DNA of 38,693 nucleotides from BOG-1363 sp043775355 (GTDB taxonomy: Bacteria; Planctomycetota; UBA11346): NCBI GenBank assembly GCA_043775355.1, contig JAYVSL010000050.1, forward strand, positions 1 through 38,693. Direction: 5' to 3'. The notes under the pieces are model-generated. The model was not told where the DNA came from. It did no database searches and worked only from the letters and a program-made list of their open reading frames with translations. Made by a program: the position numbers and the translations under genes. This document shows positions 1-8,900 of this stretch, one piece after another (the stretch's first letter is position 1; each line of letters begins with the position of its first letter).

Positions 1-780
1 CGCCGCAACGCTGTAGAGATGATTCGCATGCACATAAAACCGCTGCCCCCCACTCAACCGATAATACCCCTTCTTCGCGACACCAGGAATCGGATCCCCA
101 AACGTCGCGTTGCTGAACGTAATCGTCCCGCTCTGCGCACTCCGGAAAACGAAAGAACCGTTCGCGCCGTACGCCACATCGCAGGTGCTGGGCAACGCGA
201 AGGCTTGGCCTTCGTTCGCACACACCGTGTAGCCGCTAATATCCGAATTTCCGGCGCTGGTTTGGGTCGCGAGTAATTCATCAACATAGCACTCAACCTC
301 ACCCCCAACGCTCCCAGTCAGTTCCGTAACCGAACAGAGATGCTTACCTTGAAAACACTTCGCGTGAGCCGATCCGGTTACGTGTACGACAGCGGCCAGG
401 GCCTGTACGACAGCTCGATTAACCGTCATAACGAAGTGGTGATGGGGGGCATCGTAGACGTAGGCGGAGGTCGCCGTGTTCATGGTCGTGGTCGTGGGAC
501 GCTTTTCGGGATCGCACACGTAGGCGTAGCCGGTCATGCCGACATTGGTCAGATGACCTTGAAGGTCGTTGATGTTCGCCTCTGTGGCTTCACATACCGG
601 GCGATTTTTCAGCGATTTCTGGTTAAATCCGGCATCGGTGCGCGTGATGGCGAGCCGACCACCAGCGATCGTCGGTGGCCGGGTTTGCGTTTTTATCGTC
701 ACGCTGCGATTCCAGATGGTCGCACTGCCCTCATCATCGTAGTCATGGTTTTCTTGCTGTCCGATGTCTGTGGTCTTCAT
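1..780 (-). CDS. Partial protein with a NATFGDP-type beta domain, cut by the window edge
   Basis: An open frame starts at an ATG (780-778) and runs leftwards for 260 codons to base 1 without a stop, so the C-terminus is missing. A TGA lies 12 codons upstream of the ATG. There is no signal peptide at this start. The first 160 residues are rich in Thr, Val and His and match no family I know. Residues 175-255 form a recognisable block: a Cys/Gly-rich strand, 'YGANGSF', then 'NATFGDPIPGVAKKGYY' at about residues 224-240. I recall similar motifs at the ends of many secreted enzymes and lectin-like proteins of bacteria, where they look like a small beta-domain that may bind sugar or matrix; this comes from memory, not a search. 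The gene is downstream of the haem-motif gene on the same strand, 178 bp away. Function unknown. Confidence 0.7.
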   Translation of the reverse strand, partial: MKTTDIGQQENHDYDDEGSATIWNRSVTIKTQTRPPTIAGGRLAITRTDAGFNQKSLKNRPVCEATEANINDLQGHLTNVGMTGYAYVCDPEKRPTTTTMNTATSAYVYDAPHHHFVMTVNRAVVQALAAVVHVTGSAHAKCFQGKHLCSVTELTGSVGGEVECYVDELLATQTSAGNSDISGYTVCANEGQAFALPSTCDVAYGANGSFVFRSAQSGTITFSNATFGDPIPGVAKKGYYRLSGGQRFYVHANHLYSVAA

Positions 781-959
781 TGGCCTTGCTCTCTTTTGCT
801 CTCTTTTTCGTCGTCAGACTTATCGCAGAACGCATCGTAGGCATAGATGAATCGCGTTACTTTACGAACGCTGAGCGTGAACAGCGTATGGCTAGTTGTA
901 TACGTGCGACTTTTCAGAAGACCATTGCCGATTTCGTCAGTACTGCTCTGACGTAGCAT
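777..959 (-). CDS. Doubtful 60-aa frame bridging two genes
   Basis: This frame begins with an ATG overlapping the stop of the upstream haem-motif gene (TGATG) and ends with a TGA overlapping the ATG of the downstream gene (ATGA). Such double overlap suggests translational coupling in an operon. The protein is low in Gly, Ala and Leu and has a charged, Lys/Glu-rich tail (DKSDDEKESK), and it matches nothing known. It may instead be a 178-bp spacer that happens to be open. The composition leans towards non-coding, so this is a weak call. Confidence 0.2.
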   Translation of the reverse strand: MLRQSSTDEIGNGLLKSRTYTTSHTLFTLSVRKVTRFIYAYDAFCDKSDDEKESKREQGQ

Positions 960-2275
960 CAATGTCCCAGAGCGGCGGCAAATCCGGGCGGCAATCCTGG
1001 TTTGGTTGCCACTAAAATTTCTAGAATGGCGCGGCGGTCACTTGGCGAAAGATGAGCGAAAGATTCATTGTCGATAACGGTCGTAAGCACGGTCAATAAG
1101 CGCTCCAGGACATAATGATGGACGGCGGGCGGCAGTGCGTCGAAGGCCTCGCTGTAAATCAAATGGCTGAGGGGATAGTGCATCAAACGGCGCTGCAAAT
1201 CGAACTCGCGCAGAGAACGTCCCTGCGGGTCGCGTGGGCCTTTGGCCGCAAATTCCTTGGCAAAATCAGCGGTCCCGCGCAGCGGTCCGCTTAAGACCGC
1301 TTCATCGACGTACAGCATATACCGCAGCAAGGCTTCGCCTACGCTGGCGATGCGTCGGGTGGTGGTTTCGCTGCGAAACTCAGGGCGACGACCTAACGCG
1401 TTGTTCATCACCACATCATCACGCAATGCCCGGCGCGTTTCGAAAGACGCGCGCGTGATCAGATTATGCATCTGCAATTGATGGCTGAGCACCATCAACG
1501 CCACCACGTCGCTGTGCGGAGTTAAATAGGGACTGAGATCGACCAGATCCGCCACTGTGGTGAGATTTGAACCGCGCTTTCGCTCAACATTTTCTGGCGT
1601 CACGTTGGGGGTAAAAATTTGGTTGCCCATATGCACACCATCGGCGGTCGTGCCGGTGACGTACCAACCGCCCCAGCGCTGTGCCAGCGGTGTGCGTTGG
1701 TCGGTGATGTAACTCCCCGCCGTCAGAATCGGACGACCGTCTGCGTCGGGATAAACGGATCGCATCATCATGCCCGGAACGCCGCCCGTGAAAGCATTTG
1801 AATCATGGCACTGCAGACATTCCTGCGTTTCTCGACGTGGCGATGGAGTCGGCTGACGGCTGATCGGCAGCACGTAAAACATGGTGCCTTGTCGTGGATC
1901 GGTGCTGGCAATTTCTAAGACGGCACCGTTCTGCACGGTTCCGACATAGACCTCATCGTTGAAATACAGCGCGCGCGGACGTTCGGGCATGATACGCTCG
2001 CGTTGCAAACTGGTCTTGGAAAACACCAGCACCTGCGATGACGTGGGAATGTGCAATGCTTCCAACAGCGACGGCAGCCAACCGTGATTTTCGTCCCAGT
2101 GCAACTTCACTGCGCCGCTGTCCAATCGCTGGACCAGGCGAGCCACGGGATCGTCAGCTGCCGTTGCGCTGTAGCGGATGGGCTCTTCGTCATAGTCTTC
2201 GCCGCGCAACACGCCGGGAAATATTCCGACGGCAAGAACGAGTAAATGCAGGGCTGGGGACTTCAGGATCTTCAT
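959..2275 (-). CDS. Secreted protein with one haem c-binding CxxCH motif
   Basis: The protein has 438 residues. Residues 1-25 look like a signal peptide (hydrophobic LHLLVLAVGIFPGVL, then a Gly), so the product should be periplasmic. One haem c-attachment motif, CLQCH, is at residues 153-157. Just after it is GGVPGMMMRSVYPDADG, a stretch typical of a planctomycete/acidobacterial family of large monohaem proteins with no assigned role. The C-terminal half is mostly helical and has no second CxxCH. Family knowledge suggests electron transfer or redox sensing, but no partner oxidase or reductase lies nearby. It starts 68 bp after purT on the same strand; a shared transcript is possible. Confidence 0.75.
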   Translation of the reverse strand: MKILKSPALHLLVLAVGIFPGVLRGEDYDEEPIRYSATAADDPVARLVQRLDSGAVKLHWDENHGWLPSLLEALHIPTSSQVLVFSKTSLQRERIMPERPRALYFNDEVYVGTVQNGAVLEIASTDPRQGTMFYVLPISRQPTPSPRRETQECLQCHDSNAFTGGVPGMMMRSVYPDADGRPILTAGSYITDQRTPLAQRWGGWYVTGTTADGVHMGNQIFTPNVTPENVERKRGSNLTTVADLVDLSPYLTPHSDVVALMVLSHQLQMHNLITRASFETRRALRDDVVMNNALGRRPEFRSETTTRRIASVGEALLRYMLYVDEAVLSGPLRGTADFAKEFAAKGPRDPQGRSLREFDLQRRLMHYPLSHLIYSEAFDALPPAVHHYVLERLLTVLTTVIDNESFAHLSPSDRRAILEILVATKPGLPPGFAAALGH

Positions 2276-2343
2276 GTCTTTTATACCAGCTTAGCCTGAG
2301 AACGTTGTGACAAAATCAACGTCGCACCGCTCGGCAGAGTCGG

Positions 2344-3546
2344 CTACGGGACTAATTGTATCTGAATAGCAGCCGCGACAGCCGCTGCACGGCGGCGGGC
2401 CTCAGTGACGTCGTCGGCAGCGGCCACGGCCACCGCTAAACGACGTTTGCCGGTACAGACCGGCTTGCCAAACAAACGAATTTGGCTTTCGGGAATCGAC
2501 AACGCTTGATCAAGGCCACTGAACACCGGGATTCCCTCACCAGCGCCGAGAATCGCCACGCTGGCGGCTGGGCGTAGTAAACGGATCTCTGGCACTGGCA
2601 GGCCAAGAATAGCGCGCGCGTGCAGGGCGAACTCACTGAATTGTTGGCTGCCCAGCGTGACCAATCCCGTGTCGTGCGGACGCGGGCTGACTTCGCTAAA
2701 GATCACCGCTTCAGTGTTGGTTGCGGCATCGCCCGTGACAAATAATTCGACGCCAAAAATCCCATAGCCGCCGAGCGCACCGACGACCTGTTTGGCGATG
2801 CGTTGAGACTCCGCCCAGGCGCCAGCGCTCATCGCGATCGGCTGCCACGATTCACGATAGTCGCCATCAATTTGAATGTGTCCGATCGGCGGACAACACT
2901 GCACGCCGTTGACGGCCGACACCGTCAGCACGGTAATTTCATACTGAAAGCGCACGAACCCTTCAACGATGCAGCGACCCGCGCCAGCGCGACTGCCCTC
3001 TTGGGAGTACGTCCAAGCTTTGGCCAAATCTGCCTGAGACTTGACCACACTTTGGCCTTTACCCGACGATGACATGACCGGTTTAATCACGCAGGGATAC
3101 TGCAATGCCTGAGCTGCCGCAGCAAATTCCTCCATCGTCGCAACGAAGCGATACGGCGAGGTCGGCAACTGCAATTCCTCGGCCGCTAATCGACGAATAC
3201 CTTCACGATTCATCGTCAACTGAGCCGCCCGCGCTGAAGGGACGACGACGAATCCTTCTTGCTCTAATTCAACTAACGTGCCCGTGGCGATGGCTTCAAT
3301 TTCCGGAACGATCAGGTGTGGACGTTCTTGCTCCACCACCTCACGCAGACGCTGACCATCAAGCATGGAAAATACATGACTGCGGTGCGCGACCTGCATG
3401 GCCGGTGCATGCGCGTAGCGATCGCAAGCAATGACCTCACAGCCGAGGCGTTGCAGTTCGATCGCCACTTCTTTGCCGAGCTCGCCTGATCCCAGCAACA
3501 GAACGCGTTGAGCAGAAGCAGACAATGGAGTACCGATGGAGGTCAT
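2344..3546 (-). CDS. purT: Formate-dependent phosphoribosylglycinamide formyltransferase (GAR transformylase 2)
   Basis: The 400-residue product matches PurT end to end and has the usual length (about 390-400). It converts 5-phosphoribosylglycinamide, formate and ATP to formyl-GAR in de novo purine synthesis, without 10-formyl-THF. The N-terminus 'SAQRVLLLGSGELGKEVAIELQRLG' is the preATP-grasp fold seen in PurT/PurK. The central 'YPCVIKPVMSSSGKGQSVV' is the ATP-grasp lysine and Gly-rich loop, and 'EVSPRPHDTGLVTL' near residue 290 is the metal-binding and substrate segment. The start is the ATG at 3546, which gives the standard PurT N-terminus. The gene stands alone, with no other pur gene beside it. 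Its upstream region holds an inverted repeat and the tsf terminator, so it should have its own promoter. Confidence 0.96.
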   Translation of the reverse strand: MTSIGTPLSASAQRVLLLGSGELGKEVAIELQRLGCEVIACDRYAHAPAMQVAHRSHVFSMLDGQRLREVVEQERPHLIVPEIEAIATGTLVELEQEGFVVVPSARAAQLTMNREGIRRLAAEELQLPTSPYRFVATMEEFAAAAQALQYPCVIKPVMSSSGKGQSVVKSQADLAKAWTYSQEGSRAGAGRCIVEGFVRFQYEITVLTVSAVNGVQCCPPIGHIQIDGDYRESWQPIAMSAGAWAESQRIAKQVVGALGGYGIFGVELFVTGDAATNTEAVIFSEVSPRPHDTGLVTLGSQQFSEFALHARAILGLPVPEIRLLRPAASVAILGAGEGIPVFSGLDQALSIPESQIRLFGKPVCTGKRRLAVAVAAADDVTEARRRAAAVAAAIQIQLVP

Positions 3547-3606
3547 GAGATGATTCCAAAAAAGCTGGGGACGAAGAACGAAAAACTGTCTGGAAAAGAA
3601 AATTTG

Positions 3607-3721
3607 AACAAGAGGGCGCAGAGCCGCAGAGGCGAAAGACAGGTGGATTCAACGGTAAACGATGGCGTTTCATTTTCTTCTCCCGCTCGATGACCCCTCT
3701 GCGCCTCTGCGTTCTCCTGTT
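3607..3721. repeat. REP-like inverted repeat, copy 1
   Basis: Two arms of 26 nt (3607-3632 and 3696-3721) are inverted copies matching at 22 of 26 positions and flank a 63-nt centre. The arms read as GCAGAGGCGCAGAG-type sequence. A second, better matched copy lies at 22084-22208 with a similar spacing but unrelated centre. This looks like a dispersed palindromic element of the REP kind. Neither centre encodes a protein. Confidence 0.75.
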
Positions 3722-3749
3722 TTATTTGTCTTTCCAGAACGCTTCTTAC

Positions 3750-3784
3750 AAAAAAAACGCCCCGGAAAACCGGGGCGTTTTTTT
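3750..3784 (-). terminator. Strong hairpin terminator after tsf
   Basis: The stem is a perfect 8-bp GC-rich pairing (cgccccgg at 3758-3765 with ccggggcg at 3770-3777) around an AAAA loop, flanked by eight A on the left and seven T on the right. The symmetry would let it work in both directions. It sits 22 bp past the tsf stop, so on the minus strand it ends the rpsB-tsf transcript. Confidence 0.92.
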
Positions 3785-3805
3785 GAATGCCGTTAAGACG
3801 CGAAC

Positions 3806-4663
3806 TCAGACTTCGAGGCGGACGAATCCGGTGACGGTCAAGCTGTGACGCTTGGCGTACTGTTCCACGCTCTCGCCCTTTTCAGCGTCGAGCAACATTT
3901 CTTGCTCCAACAAAACTTTCTCTTTGTAGAAACGGCCGAGTTTGCCGAGCACGATCTTCGGACGCATCGCTTCAGGCTTGCCCTGCAGCTCTGGCGTGGC
4001 GAGGAGGATTTCTTCCTCTTTCTTGACCACTGCTGGATCAACACCGGCACGAGTCAGCGCGATCGGCACGGGATTGGCCGAGGCCACGTGCAAGGCGATC
4101 ATGCGCAATTTCAACGGATCGCCGGTGCCGCTGACCAAGGTTGCGATTTTGCCGCCGTGATTGTAACCAACCACCACTGCGCCCGTCAACGCAGCGACCT
4201 TGGCAATCACCAAGTTTTCGCCGATCAATTGGATTTTTCCAGGAATGCTTTCCGCCACCGTCGCCACGCCAGCGACGCCTGCGTACTTGGATTTATTCAA
4301 GCTTTCGACGTCGGTCGCACCGCCAGCAAGGCCGGCATCGGCGAGCGATTTCACGTATTCTTTGAAGACATCGTTACCGGAAACGAAATCGGTCTGGCAA
4401 CCCAGCAACACGATCACGCCTTTGCCATCGGCCAGCGCCATGCCCAAACCACCGTTGGTGGTTTCGCGGCCAGCAAACTTGTCAGCAGCCGAAAGGCCCT
4501 GTTTACGCAGGTGATCGATCGCGGCTTCGATCCAGCTATCTTCGGTCGTGTGGGCGCCCTTGGTGGCTTCGAGGGCCTGCTTGCACTTCATCATCGGCAA
4601 GTTGCAGCGGTCGCGAAGGCTCATCACCAGCTTGGCGGAGATCTCAAGATTCGGGGTGTTCAT
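3806..4663 (-). CDS. tsf: Translation elongation factor Ts
   Basis: EF-Ts exchanges GDP for GTP on EF-Tu. I chose the ATG at 4663, which gives 285 residues beginning MNTPNLEISA; a GTG-started frame extends 12 residues further but adds a tail atypical of the family. The N-terminal UBA-like segment is 'LVMSLRDRCNLPMMKCKQALEATKG', where the family consensus is LRExTGAGMMDCKKAL. The conserved 'TDFVSGNDVFKEYVKSLAD' contacts EF-Tu. The C-terminal half is the dimerisation/core domain. It is preceded by rpsB with 94 bp between, the classic rpsB-tsf order, and is followed by a strong terminator. The LPMMKC variant is typical of the planctomycete group as I recall it. Confidence 0.95.
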   Translation of the reverse strand: MNTPNLEISAKLVMSLRDRCNLPMMKCKQALEATKGAHTTEDSWIEAAIDHLRKQGLSAADKFAGRETTNGGLGMALADGKGVIVLLGCQTDFVSGNDVFKEYVKSLADAGLAGGATDVESLNKSKYAGVAGVATVAESIPGKIQLIGENLVIAKVAALTGAVVVGYNHGGKIATLVSGTGDPLKLRMIALHVASANPVPIALTRAGVDPAVVKKEEEILLATPELQGKPEAMRPKIVLGKLGRFYKEKVLLEQEMLLDAEKGESVEQYAKRHSLTVTGFVRLEV

Positions 4664-4757
4664 GGTAAATAGTTTTCGTTGAGGTGTGGGGACAAACACA
4701 CGGCCGACCGCAAATGACGGCCGGCCGAGGTTCGGATGACACGGATAAGCAAATCGC

Positions 4758-5507
4758 TCAGACTGGGAAAGCCGTCAGGGACGGAGCAACCGCTGCTGGA
4801 GCAACGGGTTCTGTGCGTTGGACTTGATCGGCGCGGCCCTTGGCCAAACCGTCGAGGACCACTTTTATCACCGCTTGAATGGCGCGGATACCGTCGTCGT
4901 TGCCAGGGATGGCCAGGTTGACCAACTCAGGATCGGTGTCGGTGTCGACCAAGCCGATGATGGGAATGCCAAGGCGCTGAGCTTCACGAACCGCGCTCAT
5001 TTCTTTCTGCGGATCGACAATGAACATCGCGTCAGGCAGTTTCGACATGGTGCGCACGCCTTCGAGATTGCGCAGAATACGACGGCGTTCACGGCCATCG
5101 CGAGCTTGGACCTTCTTCGATTCGCGATTGTATTCCATGGTGCCCATGTTGCGCTCGATTTCTTCGAGGCGACGAATGGAAGCGCGCACGGTTTCAAAGT
5201 TGGTCAACGTGCCGCCGAGCCAACGCTCAGCAACGAACGGCATGCCAGCAGCGCGCGCGGCGTCACGAATGACATCGCGAGCTTGGCGCTTGGTACCAAC
5301 GAACAGCAAGGTCTTGTTGGCCTTGCCGAGTTTGGCGGCGTAGTAGTACGCCTGGATCAAACCGCGAACGGTTTCTTTGATGTTGATGATGTGGATGGAA
5401 TTGCGCTTGCCGTAGATGTACGGTTTCATGCGCGGATGCCACATGCTGGCGGCGGTTCCAAAATGGATGCCGGATTCCAGCAATTCCTTCACGTTAACAA
5501 TAGCCAT
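4758..5507 (-). CDS. rpsB: 30S ribosomal protein S2
   Basis: The 249-residue product is S2, which binds late on the 30S head-body junction. The hallmark strings are 'ELLESGIHFGTAASMWHPRMKPYIYGKRN', 'FVGTKRQARDVI', 'FVAERWLGGTLTNFETVRASIRRL' and 'GLVDTDTDPELVNLAIPGNDD'. The ATG at 5507 follows a GGAG box about 7 nt away. The last 15-20 residues are Ala/Val/Pro-rich and variable, as usual for S2. It is the first gene of an rpsB-tsf operon and faces away from the large secreted-protein gene at 5967. A small GC hairpin sits just before its ribosome site and may be regulatory. Confidence 0.97.
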   Translation of the reverse strand: MAIVNVKELLESGIHFGTAASMWHPRMKPYIYGKRNSIHIINIKETVRGLIQAYYYAAKLGKANKTLLFVGTKRQARDVIRDAARAAGMPFVAERWLGGTLTNFETVRASIRRLEEIERNMGTMEYNRESKKVQARDGRERRRILRNLEGVRTMSKLPDAMFIVDPQKEMSAVREAQRLGIPIIGLVDTDTDPELVNLAIPGNDDGIRAIQAVIKVVLDGLAKGRADQVQRTEPVAPAAVAPSLTAFPV

Positions 5508-5966
5508 TTATGCTCCAGGCCCCCTCTGCACGGGGGTCAGTTTGGAAGTGCGCGTTGGTTTGAAGCACCACATCCGTCGGCGCACTCCCGACGCATCCAC
5601 TTTGGTTAAAGGAGGACGCGCGACAGCAGCGGATATGGTTGCAAGCCGGACACCCGGCCTGTGGGAGGGCGGAAAGCTACGAACTCACGCGGTACGGTCA
5701 ACTGGCGGATGGAGGTCCAGAGGCCTGGGACCGTTTTGCGATGACGACGTTGTTGCAAGAAAAAGCACGGCGCGCGCTGCGTGAAGCAGATAATGTTGCG
5801 TATGAAACACGGCGTGAGTGTGGCATGAAGCCCCTCCAAGCGTTTCAGTGATCGGTAACACCTCGGTGCCGACCAAGCAACATCGAGCCCGAATATCGTA
5901 TGTCGTTGCCGCCGTCACGCACCCGTCGCGCACCCGTCACACCCTGTCGATTCCCTGAAAGACACC
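5508..5966. other. 459-bp divergent intergenic region with no convincing gene
   Basis: It separates rpsB (minus) from the secreted protein gene (plus), so promoters for both should lie here. I see a hairpin next to rpsB and a short direct repeat (cgcacccgtc) near 5922-5940. Several open frames cross it, the longest being 70 codons, but none has a ribosome site or a recognisable protein. No riboswitch family I know matches the structured-looking stretch at 5650-5720. Confidence 0.55.
5520..5536 (-). promoter_or_regulatory. Leader hairpin before rpsB
   Basis: A 5-bp all-GC stem (ccccc/ggggg) around a 7-nt loop lies 13-29 nt upstream of the rpsB ATG, directly before the GGAG ribosome site. S2 represses its own leader in several bacteria, so an autoregulatory element is a fair guess, but no conserved S2 leader motif could be confirmed by eye. 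Confidence 0.3.
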
Positions 5967-8900
5967 ATGAAACCTCTCTTTTTTCTGCTGGTGGTTTTAT
6001 TTAATTTTCTCGCGCTGTGCCCGGCGGCGGACTACTCCGCGTGGTCAAGCTCAGGATCCCTCTTTATCAATACCACCGCAGAGGGCGCCAATCTGCCGGC
6101 TTCAGCGTCAGAGACCAACTTCCCTCTGCTCGTGCGACTGAACGGGAGCAACTTCACCTTTGCTCAGGCGCAAAGCGACGGTCGAGACCTGCGCTTCGCC
6201 ATTCGCGGCGCGGGCACCGTGGCCCAGCCAGCCACGGTTTTGTCTTACCAGATCGAGCAATGGGACGCCACTAACGGACTCGCCGCCATCTGGGTAAAAA
6301 TTCCGACCATTACCGGCAATACTCGGCAGGAAATAAAAGTTTACTGGGGCAATGCTGGGGCGGTCAGCGAATCGAGTGGCACTGGCGTTTTCAATGCGGC
6401 CAACGGTTATTGTTGTGTCATGCATTTGAATGGAAATGTGGCTGATTCAACCGGCTCAACTTCACCGACAAATGACGGAGCCACCTCGTCGACGGCGATG
6501 ATCGGTGCTACGGCGATGAATCTGGCCGCCGGTAACATCAACGCGACGGGCATCACTAATTTTCCGTCGGGCACCAATCCATCTTCCTCAAGTCAAATCT
6601 GGGTCCGAGCACGACAAATCAAAACGTGGAGCATGCCGCTTGCTTGGGGAAATATGAATGCCTACGGCTGGAATACGTGGGTCATGCAAATCGGCTTTTG
6701 GGGGAGCCCGGTTATTTTGCCTGCCCCGCTGACTTGCCGTGGGCCATCGGTGGTTTCCGGATCCACTGCACTTGCAGCGCAGGAATGGTATCACGTAGTT
6801 TACACCACTTCAAATTCACCCACGGGAACTGGGAAAATTTATGTTAATGGCGTACTTGACGCCACGGCCTCGGGAAGCTCGGTGACCCTCACGAATCCTC
6901 AGGCGCTGACTTTAACGGCAAATGGAGGTGACATTGATGTTGATGAGGCGCGCATTTCTAACGTCGTGCGTTCCGCCGACTGGATCAAGATGGAGTACGA
7001 GAATCAGAAGACTCTGCAAACGCTGGTTGGTACATTAGTGCCGACTGGTTCCAGTTTTTCTGTCACGCCCGCTACGGCAAATATCAATGAAGGCGTCAGC
7101 GCCAGTTTCACTGGCCAGGCTGGCGGCGCGCAGAAAGTTTCTTGGCTGCGCGTGCAAAATGGCGTGGAAACCGTGCTCGCCGTGGATCAGTTCTCGCTGA
7201 CGATTCCCGCCAGTCGGATAACGGGTTCTCAGAACTACGTCATCCGCTTCAGGGGAATCTATCCCACTGAAATCAAGACGGTCGACGTTCCGGTCACCGT
7301 CAATGAAGATATTCCTGATCCGATATTTACGCTCACCGGGCCGGCTTCGTGGAATGGTCGGGACACCATCACCGTCACTCCGAACATCACCAATCTTGCT
7401 GCCATGCAGGCCAAAGGCGTGGCGACTTTTACCTCTACTTGGAGCGCGACCGGCGTTGCCGTGACCAAGACCAGCGTTCCTGGAACCCTGACATTGCTGC
7501 GCGCTCAAGGCAGCGGCACGTTGACGGTGACGTTGACCATGGATAACGGCGGGGCGTTAGTCACCAGCAGCAAAACCATCACGGTCCAAGAGCCGATCAC
7601 TGACACGTGGGCGATGCGGACGCCGGGCGCTACTGAAAAACCGGTTAATAATCAATTTTATGCCCGCGATAATTCCGGAACCGGCAAGCTGTATTACAAC
7701 GGTACTTTGGCTGCGGGATCCGCCACGTCGGTGTTCTTGAAAATCTACACCACTGACACCGGCACGGATGTTATCCACAGCAGCAACGTCCTCACGCTCG
7801 GAAGCGCCAGAACCTATGCCTTCACCGCGCCCCTGACTGCTGGCAAAATCACCTATAAAGCGGTGTTCGGCTCGACCGCGAGCGGAGTCGACACCATACT
7901 GGATACGGTAACCAATCTGGTGTGCGGCGACGCCTACATTATTGAAGGGCAGTCGAACGCGGAAGCCGTGGCTGACAACGGCAACGAAACCTCCACCAGC
8001 CCGTGGATACGCACCTACGCCGCTTCAGGCGGATGGGGTGAAGCGGTAAAAAAAGGCACCAATTGGTGGATTGGATATTGGGGCAAGGATCTGGCCACTA
8101 AATTGTTGACGACCTACAATATGCCCATTTGCATTATTAACGGTGCAGTCGGAGGAACCCGCATCGACCAACACCAAGCCAATCCCGCTAACCATTACGA
8201 CGCCAGTTCACCCTATTCCATCTACGGCAATCTGCTGACGCGTGTGGCGGCCGCCAAGTTGACCCACGGCATACGCGCCGTGCTGTGGCATCAGGGCGAA
8301 CAAGACCAGGGATCGGGAGGATCAACCGGCGATTATGCGTGGAAGTCGCATCAGCAATATTTCGTCGACATGTCGGCGGCCTGGAAACAGGACTACCCTA
8401 ATCTGACCCATTATTATATTTTTCAAATCTGGCCAGCTGCCTGTGGCGACACGGCGACCTGCGACCAACTGCGCGAAGTACAGCGAACCCTGCCCTCCTT
8501 GTTTTCGAAGATGCGCATCATGTCCACGCTGGGCATCAACCCTGGATCAAGCTGCCATTATCCAGCCGCCGGCTATCTGCAATTTGTCACCTTGATGAGC
8601 CCGCTGTTGGAACAGGACTTTTACGGTTTGGTTCCCTCTGCGCCGATCACCGCAGCGAACATAAAAAAGGCTTATTACACCACCGCGACAAAGAACGAAA
8701 TTGCTCTGGAATTCGGCCAAGACATGACCTGGAACAATACCTCCGCGTTCTTGTTTTACCTGGATGGAGTTGCTGGCAACGTGGCCAGTGGCAGCGTCGC
8801 TGGCAATACTATCAAGCTGCAATTAAACGCCGCGTCCACCGCTTCGACCATCACGTACCTGAAAGGCACTGCATGGAACGGCGACCAGTCGATGATCCTC

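Noticed and set aside
3845..4672. 275-codon plus-strand frame opposite tsf
   Set aside because: It lies almost entirely on the other strand of EF-Ts and has no family resemblance or ribosome site.
4818..5609. 263-codon plus-strand frame opposite rpsB
   Set aside because: A mirror of S2 coding sequence; the S2 frame is certain.
5639..5851. 70-codon plus-strand frame in the rpsB upstream gap
   Set aside because: It starts with TTG, has no ribosome site, and matches no family; the C-terminal part is helix-like but that is not enough.
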